From assembly GCF_025465935.1 (NCBI RefSeq), contig NZ_JANLNV010000082.1, positions 1-64,000 of the forward strand: DNA of 64,000 bases, given 5' to 3'. The DNA is from Pseudomonas sp. 7P_10.2_Bac1. Its GTDB lineage: Bacteria > Pseudomonadota > Gammaproteobacteria > Pseudomonadales > Pseudomonadaceae. The notes beneath the pieces are model-generated. The model worked only from the letters and a program-made list of their open reading frames with translations, was not told the DNA's origin and did no database searches. Position 1 is the first letter of the stretch. Every line of letters starts with the position of its first letter. Position numbers and translations under genes: made by a program. Positions 8,659 to 15,315 of the stretch are shown here, piece by piece.

Positions 8659-9300
8659 CTATTTCGGCGGATTGACCGTGTTCACCAGCGCATACGCGCG
8701 CTCGGTTGCCGGGCGCGCCTTGATCCGCAAGAACCAGCCCTTGAGCGCCGGGAAATCATCCAGGTTTTGAAGTTGGTACTCGTGCGGCACGATCCAGGGG
8801 TAAATCGCCATATCCGCAATGCTGTATTCGTCGCCGGCCACAAATTGACGACCTTCCAGCTGACGGTTCAGTACCCCGTACAGACGAGCGGTTTCGTCGG
8901 TGTAACGCTTGATGGCGTACGGGACTTTTTCGGGCGCAAAACGGTTGAAGTGGTGATTTTGTCCCGCCATTGGCCCCAGGCCGCCCATCTGCCAGAACAG
9001 CCATTGCAGGGCTAGCTGGCGACCCCGCAGGTCTTGGGGCAGGAACTGGCCGGTTTTTTCCGCGAGGTACAACAAGATGGCGCCCGACTCGAACAGCGAC
9101 AGCGGTTCACCGCCATCTGCCGGTTGGTGGTCGACAATGGCCGGGATGCGGTTGTTCGGGGCGATCTTCAAAAAAGAGGGTTCGAACTGTTCGTTTTTAC
9201 CAATATTTACCGGGTGAATCGTGTACGCCAGGCCCGTCTCCTCAAGGAAGAGGGAGATTTTGTGGCCATTTGGCGTAGTCCAGTAATAAAAATCGATCAT
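8659..9300 (-). CDS. Glutathione S-transferase family protein (YfcG/Ure2-like)
   Basis: The 213-residue protein has an N-terminal thioredoxin-like domain followed by an all-helical domain. The N-terminus IDFYYWTTPNGHKISLFLEE is typical of the Nu-class/YfcG group, where Thr and Asn rather than Tyr or Cys contact glutathione. The cis-Pro motif NNRIPAIVD and the ESGAILLYLA segment are present. The start at MIDFYYW fits the family; a 37-codon upstream extension does not. YfcG-type enzymes act as disulfide-bond oxidoreductases, but the substrate here is unknown. Confidence 0.92.
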   Translation of the reverse strand: MIDFYYWTTPNGHKISLFLEETGLAYTIHPVNIGKNEQFEPSFLKIAPNNRIPAIVDHQPADGGEPLSLFESGAILLYLAEKTGQFLPQDLRGRQLALQWLFWQMGGLGPMAGQNHHFNRFAPEKVPYAIKRYTDETARLYGVLNRQLEGRQFVAGDEYSIADMAIYPWIVPHEYQLQNLDDFPALKGWFLRIKARPATERAYALVNTVNPPK

Positions 9301-9409
9301 GAAGGGCTCCAGAGGGAAAGATTCACACAGCAGTCGCGGATCTCTGCGAACTGCCAGTTTTACTCCCATTGGCCCCTCGGTTACAAAATGTTTACGCGAG
9401 CCCTTAAAC

Positions 9410-9448
9410 AAACACGCCGCACGTGCTCAAGGCAGGTGCGGCGTGTTT
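9410..9448 (-). terminator. Terminator hairpin of the SEC-C operon
   Basis: The arms AAACACGCCGCAC and GTGCGGCGTGTTT form a 13-bp stem. It lies just beyond the stop of the His-rich SEC-C gene and before the GST start. The T content after the stem on the minus strand is moderate. Confidence 0.7.
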
Positions 9449-9464
9449 GGGGCGCTCTGAAATA

Positions 9465-9662
9465 TCAGGCGCCGTGGCACTTCTTGAACTTCTTGTTGCT
9501 GCCACACGGGCAAGCGTCGTTGCGGCCAACGTCTTTCAAGGCGTTACGCACGGGCTCTTGAGGGGCGTGGCCGCAGTTTGGGCCATGTACATGACCGTGA
9601 TCGTGATGATGGTCATGATCGTGGTTGCAGTCAGGGCCATGAACGTGGGGTTGCTGGGTCAT
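9465..9662 (-). CDS. His-rich SEC-C motif protein, 65 aa
   Basis: This 65-residue protein has two parts. Residues 7-32 are rich in alternating His and Asp with two Cys (PDCNHDHDHHHDHGH then GPNCGH), a likely metal-binding segment. Residues 44-64 form a SEC-C zinc-binding motif (VGRNDACPCGSNKKFKKCHG), the same type found at the SecA C-terminus. It is the last gene of a four-gene operon, 7 bases after the LEA14-like gene. Its partner is unknown; SEC-C motifs usually dock on protein or ribosomal surfaces. Confidence 0.88.
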   Translation of the reverse strand: MTQQPHVHGPDCNHDHDHHHDHGHVHGPNCGHAPQEPVRNALKDVGRNDACPCGSNKKFKKCHGA

Positions 9663-9669
9663 TACTCAA

Positions 9670-10155
9670 TCACTCTGGAATTAAATCGCCGGGGATTATC
9701 TCGCCTTTACGCACCACGTGCACGTCGTAACCGAAGAACAGGCCGGTCTGCAGCGTACCCTCGAGGCGATAGGGGATAGGCTGATCGGGGGTTTCGAGCA
9801 ATTTGATCAACGGGCGCATGTGTTGCCACAAGTTGGTGCGCACTGGCACCACCAGATCGGCGTGGCTATTGGGCTCGACACTGAACCAGTGGCTGTATTC
9901 ACCTTCGGTCATTTTGATCGACCCCACGTAAACGGTGTAGACCAGGCCGCGCACTGTGAGGGTCGAGTCATTCGGGTTGTCGATTCTGAAATGCAGCTTG
10001 AAGCGTTGCTCAAGCAGTTTGGCCCGAACCAGTTCGATCCGCTCCAAATGCACTTGCGGGTCTTTGTCATCAGCGTTGAACCACGATGCACATCCCGACA
10101 GTGCCAGCAGCATGACCAGCACGAGGGTTGTGTTTAAGCGAGTTTTAGAATCCAT
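9670..10155 (-). CDS. LEA14-like lipoprotein (LEA type 2 family)
   Basis: The 161-residue protein has a lipoprotein signal with lipobox LALSGC (Cys22). Its beta-rich body, near residues 34-150, is a water-stress and hypersensitive response (LEA14/WHy) domain. Recognisable stretches are LEQRFKLHFRIDNPNDSTLTV and the following FSVEPNSHADLVVPV. Bacterial members are cell-envelope proteins of unknown role. It sits between two SEC-C genes in one operon. Confidence 0.88.
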   Translation of the reverse strand: MDSKTRLNTTLVLVMLLALSGCASWFNADDKDPQVHLERIELVRAKLLEQRFKLHFRIDNPNDSTLTVRGLVYTVYVGSIKMTEGEYSHWFSVEPNSHADLVVPVRTNLWQHMRPLIKLLETPDQPIPYRLEGTLQTGLFFGYDVHVVRKGEIIPGDLIPE

Positions 10156-10169
10156 TCTTTACTCCCGGC

Positions 10170-10646
10170 TTAGTGGCCGAAAAAACCCGCGCAGCATTTT
10201 TTGAATTTCTGCCCGCTGGTGCAAGGGCAGGCATCATTGCGTCCGACCTTGAGTGGCACCGTAGGATCGATGAAGTACCAACGTCCCTTGTTCTGTACAA
10301 AAGAAGAGCGTTCCCGGTGGCTGTGTTCGCCGCTAGCGTCATGCCAGCGCGCAGTAAAGGTCACAAAGGCATGCTCAGGCTGACCACCAAACACCTCATT
10401 GCTTTCAACATCAAGGCCCAGCCAGGTGCTTTGCGCGCTCCACTGTTCAATAGAACTGCGGTCGAGCCCGGACTGTTGCACAGGCAGCGTCGTCTCGACC
10501 AGATAGTCGATCAGCCCCAGGACGTAGGCGCTATAGCGTGAGCGCATGAGTGTTTCGGCGCTGGGAGCCGGGTGTCCACTGTGATAAAGCCCGCAGCAGG
10601 CGTTAAGCAAATTGCCGCTGCCGCACGGGCATATGGATGTACTCAT
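10170..10646 (-). CDS. YchJ family SEC-C domain protein
   Basis: The 158-residue protein starts with a SEC-C motif (CPCGSGNLLNACCG) and ends with a second one (VGRNDACPCTSGQKFKKCCAG). Between them lies the YchJ NTF2-like domain with the RSRYSAYVLGLIDYLVETTLP segment. The ATG at MSTSICPCGSG was chosen because the Cys motif follows at once, as in E. coli YchJ. It lies 4 bases after the DUF6231 stop. The function is unknown. Confidence 0.93.
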   Translation of the reverse strand: MSTSICPCGSGNLLNACCGLYHSGHPAPSAETLMRSRYSAYVLGLIDYLVETTLPVQQSGLDRSSIEQWSAQSTWLGLDVESNEVFGGQPEHAFVTFTARWHDASGEHSHRERSSFVQNKGRWYFIDPTVPLKVGRNDACPCTSGQKFKKCCAGFFGH

Positions 10647-10650
10647 CGGC

Positions 10651-11151
10651 TTACCACCAATACTTGCCAAAATTTTCCGGGTTGGCCCAAAACCTGGCGT
10701 TCAGCCAGTCGGGGACTTGTTTGTATTCGCGTAAGTCGTAAGTAAAGAGCGTCAATATCTGTTCGTCACGTTGAAAACGTTCATTGTTTTGTAGCGCAAG
10801 TGCGAAAAAATCCGTTTCTTTCCATTCACAGGCGGCCAGGTCCGCCAGCACGGCCATGCGGCTGGCATTCAGATTGCGAATCCCGCCCAGTAACTCCAGA
10901 CCTTCGCGTTTGGATAAATGTTCCAGGCAATCGACTGCCAGGGCGAGATCGAAACGTTGCCCGGCCAGCGCCTCGGGCAGTGCGCCAGGTTTGGCCTGGG
11001 CAACATGTACGTCAGGATGCGCCTCTTTATAGGCCTCCAATGCAGGGAAATGGCTGGCGCCGACTACCAGCAGGCGTTCAGGTGCATAGCTGTCAAGCAA
11101 CGCGGCCAAGGCTTGTTGAGGTGTTCGTGCGGAAAAAACAGGGGTCGTCAT
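10651..11151 (-). CDS. DUF6231 family protein, methyltransferase-like
   Basis: The 166-residue protein has a Rossmann-like layout. ERLLVVGASHF, residues 20-30, resembles the first strand and turn of SAM-dependent methyltransferases. RFDLALAVDCLEHL, around residues 71-84, resembles the strand-4 motif. The glycine-rich loop is reduced, so SAM binding is uncertain. The start MTTPVFSARTPQQAL was chosen over a 35-codon extension. It is the first gene of the minus-strand operon with ychJ, the LEA14-like gene and the His-rich SEC-C gene. Confidence 0.75.
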   Translation of the reverse strand: MTTPVFSARTPQQALAALLDSYAPERLLVVGASHFPALEAYKEAHPDVHVAQAKPGALPEALAGQRFDLALAVDCLEHLSKREGLELLGGIRNLNASRMAVLADLAACEWKETDFFALALQNNERFQRDEQILTLFTYDLREYKQVPDWLNARFWANPENFGKYWW

Positions 11152-11342
11152 TTCATGTCCTCGATCATAGCGCTCAAGACTAGCGTGCCTGGGCGTTTCA
11201 TTGCACGCCGCGTCTTTGCGGCAAATCGGCTGCCGATGGGGGCGAGGGTGGCACATTGATGTATTTTTGCAGGCGCCTCTGGCGCGGCTATCCTGCTAGC
11301 CGTTAATGTTCACTTAAAGAAAAACATAGATAGGGCTGTTAC

Positions 11343-11621
11343 ATGAAGGTGCTTTGGGGACTGGGGAAGGTGCTGACGTTGTTGTTCTGGGTGGTCGTGG
11401 TGATCAATATCTTCAAACCCTTGAGCAACCCGTTCGATCTGCTGATCAACCTGGCAGGTAGCCTGTTATTTTTGACCCATTTGCTTGAACTGTTGCTATT
11501 TAACAGCAGCTTGCAAGGGCGCCCACATCCTTGGCGTGACCGCCTGTACATCCTTCTCGTGGGCATTCTGCACGTACAAACCCTCCCTAAATCCTCCGGA
11601 CAAGGCAACAGTCATGCGTAA
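11343..11621 (+). CDS. DUF1145 family membrane protein
   Basis: This 92-residue protein has three hydrophobic segments, near residues 5-24, 34-53 and 66-79. It resembles the small DUF1145/YhhL family of inner-membrane proteins, whose role is unknown. The last eight bases overlap the start of the collagen-like gene, so translation of the two is probably coupled. It is divergent from the DUF6231 operon, with about 190 bases between the start codons. Confidence 0.8.
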   Translation: MKVLWGLGKVLTLLFWVVVVINIFKPLSNPFDLLINLAGSLLFLTHLLELLLFNSSLQGRPHPWRDRLYILLVGILHVQTLPKSSGQGNSHA

Positions 11622-12372
11622 GTTATGGTTAATGGCTGCCCTTTGCAGCCCTCTCGCACAAGCCGAAGTGGTACAGGTCGATGCCAACTCGATGGTACGG
11701 CTGCCCGCGAATGTGTCCGTCCTGAAACTCGAAAAACTCGATGTAGCGGACTACGGCACTTTGCTGATTCCGGCGAGCGTCAGCCAGGTTGATATTGATC
11801 AACTGCACCTGGGGCATGAGTCGCGCATTGTCATTGTGCCTGCCGACCATGGGATCGACTTGAGCGTGGGGTACGCGGTACTCGATCAAGGTAGCCAGAT
11901 CAGCACGCGGGGTGCGCCGGGGACCTTTGAAAAACCAGCCAAACCTGCGCGTGACCTCAATCTGAAAATCCAGGCACTGCAAGCCGATCAACTCGCCATC
12001 GACGCCCGTGGCGGCACTGGCGCGCCAGGATTTGCCGGACTGGATGGTGGCAATGGTGCCGAGCCGGGCTGCACCTGGGGAGCGGCCGGTGCGGGGGCTA
12101 ATGGAGACGACGGCGGCAATGGGCATCAGGGTGCTGCTGGCGCACGGGTGCGGGTTGAACTGCCGCGAGACTTCCCCGATGAGCAGATTAAAGTGTTGGT
12201 TGACGGCGGCGCTGGTGGCAAACCTGGCGCAGCCGGCCGGCCAGGCGCGGGCGGCAAGTCCAAGGGCTGCATTGTTTACCGCACCGATGGCGGTAAAGCC
12301 GGTCGTCCGGGGCAGGCCGGGCAACCAGGTGAAGCAGGGCCTGCGGGTGCTGTAAGCATCCAGCGCTTGTAA
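11614..12372 (+). CDS. Exported collagen-like Gly-rich protein
   Basis: The 252-residue protein begins with a Sec signal (MRKLWLMAALCSPLAQA, cleavage likely after Ala17). Residues 18-125 are a beta-rich region containing an LKLEKLDVADYGTLLIP stretch. From about residue 130 the chain is Gly-rich with imperfect Gly-X-Y triplets, in two blocks separated by a non-repeat strand (ARVRVELPRDFPDEQIKVLV). Two Cys, in EPGCTWG and KGCIVY, could form a disulfide. The ATG overlaps the DUF1145 stop. It is probably periplasmic or surface-exposed; no catalytic motif was seen. Confidence 0.8.
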   Translation: MRKLWLMAALCSPLAQAEVVQVDANSMVRLPANVSVLKLEKLDVADYGTLLIPASVSQVDIDQLHLGHESRIVIVPADHGIDLSVGYAVLDQGSQISTRGAPGTFEKPAKPARDLNLKIQALQADQLAIDARGGTGAPGFAGLDGGNGAEPGCTWGAAGAGANGDDGGNGHQGAAGARVRVELPRDFPDEQIKVLVDGGAGGKPGAAGRPGAGGKSKGCIVYRTDGGKAGRPGQAGQPGEAGPAGAVSIQRL

Positions 12373-12404
12373 CCGCCTCAGCAGGAACGCGCCCGCACCG
12401 GTCC

Positions 12405-12503
12405 AAGAGCCCCTCTCCCGAAGGAGAGGGCACCGACTAGGGAAAGCACGAGATTCCGCCCGTTTGCTGCGCGACAGCGCGGCGTCGAAGACGCAGCTTC
12501 AGT
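12405..12503. repeat. Intergenic repeat element, copy 1
   Basis: This segment contains the palindrome CCCTCTCCCGAAGGAGAGGG, then ACCGA, then CGTTTGCTGC, CGACA and GCGCGGCG. The same words in the same order, reverse-complemented, occur at 51290-51394. It lies between the convergent collagen-like and CopD-like genes. The hairpin may serve as a bidirectional terminator. Confidence 0.75.
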
Positions 12504-12510
12504 AAACCCT

Positions 12511-12975
12511 TCAAAACATCGGGCGCGCACCGGCAATCGCCACCAGCGCCAGCCCGATCAGCAGGTTGCACCCGACCAGGCGTCGAATCCGCCCCATTAC
12601 CGCTGCGCCTGCCGGCCATTGCTGCTCTTGGACGGCTTTGCGCAACTCTGGCAGTTGCAGCGCTTGGATGCGGATAAACAGCGCCACCATGACGATGTAC
12701 AAGCCCATCATGATCTGCACATAGCGTGGCGCCGTTTCAAAACCGTTGAAACGCAGTTGCAACAGACCAACACCGCTTATCGGCAAAATCACCACCGCGA
12801 CCCACACCCAGGCAAAAAAACGCTGGAACACTTCAACCCACAGTTTTAATCGGGCTGGGCCTTCAAGGGCCGTCATAGCAGCGGGGCGCAGGATCATCCA
12901 GGCGAAAAACATCCCGCCCACCCAGATCAGGGCAGCCAGTAAATGCAGGCTGTAAGCAACAGCAAAGGTGGTCAT
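12511..12975 (-). CDS. CopD family membrane protein
   Basis: The 154-residue integral membrane protein has four hydrophobic segments. The first contains SLHLLAALIWVGGMFFAW, with the conserved His and Trp-Gly-Gly-Met-Phe motif of CopD/DUF2269-type proteins. A second motif, FFAWVWVAVVILPISGVGLL, follows. CopD proteins are linked to copper transport, but this short form has not been assigned a substrate. It stands alone, divergent from dinG. Confidence 0.82.
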   Translation of the reverse strand: MTTFAVAYSLHLLAALIWVGGMFFAWMILRPAAMTALEGPARLKLWVEVFQRFFAWVWVAVVILPISGVGLLQLRFNGFETAPRYVQIMMGLYIVMVALFIRIQALQLPELRKAVQEQQWPAGAAVMGRIRRLVGCNLLIGLALVAIAGARPMF

Positions 12976-13073
12976 TGGGGTACTCCGTTCGGCGCAGGAT
13001 CAATTAGCGGGGTATGATAGCGGCCATTCGAACCACTGAAAATTTATCCAGCGTTTCTCGCGCCCGAAGAACC

Positions 13074-15218
13074 ATGATTAGTACCGAACTCAAATCCCAG
13101 ATCCAGGGCGCTTATTCGCGTTTTCTCGAAGCCAAGAGCCTCAAGCCGCGCTATGGCCAGCGTCTGATGATTGCTGAAGTGGCCAAAGTGCTGGGCGATA
13201 TCGATACCGACGAAGAGAACCACCGCACCGGCGAGCCGGCGGTGGTTGCCGTTGAAGCCGGCACCGGTACCGGTAAAACCGTGGCTTACAGCATGGCGGC
13301 CATTCCGACCGCCAAGGCGGCCGGCAAGCGTCTGGTGATCGCCACGGCGACCGTCGCCCTGCAAGAGCAAATTGTCTACAAAGACCTGCCGGACCTGATG
13401 CGCAACAGTGGGCTGAACTTCAGCTTTGCTTTGGCCAAGGGGCGCGGGCGCTACATGTGCCTGTCCAAACTCGACATGCTGCTGCAGGAAGGTCACGCGC
13501 AAACTGCGACCGCGCAGTTGTTTGAGGAAGAAGGTTTCAAAATCGAAGTCGATGAAGCCAGCCAAAAACTGTTCACCAGCATGATCGAAAAGCTGGCCGG
13601 CAATAAATGGGACGGCGACCGTGACAGTTGGCCTCAAGCGCTGGAAGACCATGACTGGGCGCGACTGACCACTGACCACAGCCAATGCACCAGCCGCCAT
13701 TGCCCGAACTTCGGCCAGTGCGCCTTCTACAAGGCCCGCGAAGGCATGGGCAAGGTCGATGTGATCGTGACCAACCATGACATGGTGTTGGCCGACCTGG
13801 CCTTGGGCGGCGGTGCCGTTCTGCCTGACCCAAAAGACACGCTCTATGTCTTCGACGAAGGTCACCACTTGCCCGACAAGGCCATTGGCCACTTTGCCCA
13901 CTACACGCGTTTGCGCTCGACCGCCGACTGGCTGGAGCAAACCGGTAAAAACCTCACTAAATTACTCGCCCAGCACCCGTTGCCGGGCGACCTGGGGCGG
14001 CTGTTGGAGCAAGTCCCGGAGCTCACAAAAGAGATCAAGGGCCAGCAACAGTTCATGTTCAGCGCCTGTGAGCAAATCGCTGACTTCAAGGTCGGCGAAG
14101 AACCAGAAGGCCGTGAGCGCCCGCGTCATCGCTTTGTCGGCGGGGTCATCCCTGACCACCTGCGTGAAATGGGTATTGAACTGAAGAAGGGTTTTTCGCG
14201 CCTGACGGACGTGTTCACTCGTTTGACTGACCTGCTCAAGGACGGCATGGAGGGCGAGGTCAACATCGGTATCTCCAGCCAGCAGGCCGAAGAGTGGTAT
14301 CCGCTGTTCGGCAGCCTGCTGTCGCGTGCTCAAGGCAACTGGGAACTGTGGACGGCTTTCACCACCGAAGACCCGGAAGACAACCCGCCCATGGCGCGCT
14401 GGCTAACCCTGGCTGAAAGCGGTTCGCTGTTTGATATAGAGGTCAATGCCAGCCCGATTCTGGCCGCTGAGATGCTGCGTCGCAATTTGTGGAACGTGGC
14501 TTATGGCGCGCTGGTGACGTCAGCCACGCTGACTGCGCTGGGCACCTTCGATCGTTTCCGCATGCGTGCCGGCCTGCCCAAAAACGCTGTCACAGCGATT
14601 GTGCCGAGCCCGTTCCATCATGCCGATGCAGGCGTGTTGCGCGTGCCTGACCTCAAGGCTGACCCGCGTGATGCCACGGCGCACACGGCAGCCATCATCC
14701 GCGATCTGCCGGGGCTGGTTGAAGGCTCGCGGGGCTCACTGGTGCTGTTTTCATCGCGCAAGCAAATGCAGGACGTGTTCGACGGCCTGGAGCGTGACTG
14801 GCGCAAGCAAGTGTTTATCCAGGGCAACTTGTCCAAGCAGGAAACCCTCAACAAACACAAGGCCCGGGTGGATGGCGGGGATTCCAGCGTGCTGTTCGGC
14901 CTGGCCAGTTTTGCCGAAGGGGTGGATTTGCCCGGCGCTTACTGCGAACACGTGGTTATCGCCAAAATTCCGTTCTCGGTGCCCGATGATCCGGTGGAAG
15001 CGGCCTTGGCCGAGTGGATTGAAGCCCGCGGTGGCAATCCCTTCATGGAGATTTCGGTGCCCGATGCCTCGCTCAAGCTGGTGCAGGCGTGCGGGCGTCT
15101 GCTGCGCACCGAAAAGGATCGCGGCACCATCACGTTGCTCGATCGGCGGCTGGTTACCCAGCGTTATGGCAAGGCGATTCTCAATGCCTTGCCGCCTTTT
15201 CGCCGCGAAATTTCATAA
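13074..15218 (+). CDS. dinG: ATP-dependent DNA helicase DinG
   Basis: This 714-residue superfamily 2 helicase unwinds DNA 5' to 3', including R-loops and D-loops. Walker A EAGTGTGKT is at residues 61-69, and Walker B is DEGH in VFDEGHHL. The iron-sulfur cluster Cys set is visible as RYMC and QCTSRHCPNFGQC, four Cys in all. C-terminal motifs FSSRKQMQD, FAEGVDLPG and QACGRLLRTEKDRG are intact. The ATG of MISTELKSQ is used; the open frame extends 20 codons upstream across a TATGAT box that looks like the promoter -10. No LexA box was found upstream. Confidence 0.96.
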   Translation: MISTELKSQIQGAYSRFLEAKSLKPRYGQRLMIAEVAKVLGDIDTDEENHRTGEPAVVAVEAGTGTGKTVAYSMAAIPTAKAAGKRLVIATATVALQEQIVYKDLPDLMRNSGLNFSFALAKGRGRYMCLSKLDMLLQEGHAQTATAQLFEEEGFKIEVDEASQKLFTSMIEKLAGNKWDGDRDSWPQALEDHDWARLTTDHSQCTSRHCPNFGQCAFYKAREGMGKVDVIVTNHDMVLADLALGGGAVLPDPKDTLYVFDEGHHLPDKAIGHFAHYTRLRSTADWLEQTGKNLTKLLAQHPLPGDLGRLLEQVPELTKEIKGQQQFMFSACEQIADFKVGEEPEGRERPRHRFVGGVIPDHLREMGIELKKGFSRLTDVFTRLTDLLKDGMEGEVNIGISSQQAEEWYPLFGSLLSRAQGNWELWTAFTTEDPEDNPPMARWLTLAESGSLFDIEVNASPILAAEMLRRNLWNVAYGALVTSATLTALGTFDRFRMRAGLPKNAVTAIVPSPFHHADAGVLRVPDLKADPRDATAHTAAIIRDLPGLVEGSRGSLVLFSSRKQMQDVFDGLERDWRKQVFIQGNLSKQETLNKHKARVDGGDSSVLFGLASFAEGVDLPGAYCEHVVIAKIPFSVPDDPVEAALAEWIEARGGNPFMEISVPDASLKLVQACGRLLRTEKDRGTITLLDRRLVTQRYGKAILNALPPFRREIS

Positions 15219-15315
15219 GTGCAGGCCGGTTAAAGCGCCGGTCTTGCTGTCATCTATGCTGTGAGTTTTAGAGCCTCACAGGCCTTTCTGGGCCGTTAGG
15301 GAGAACCTGATTCAT

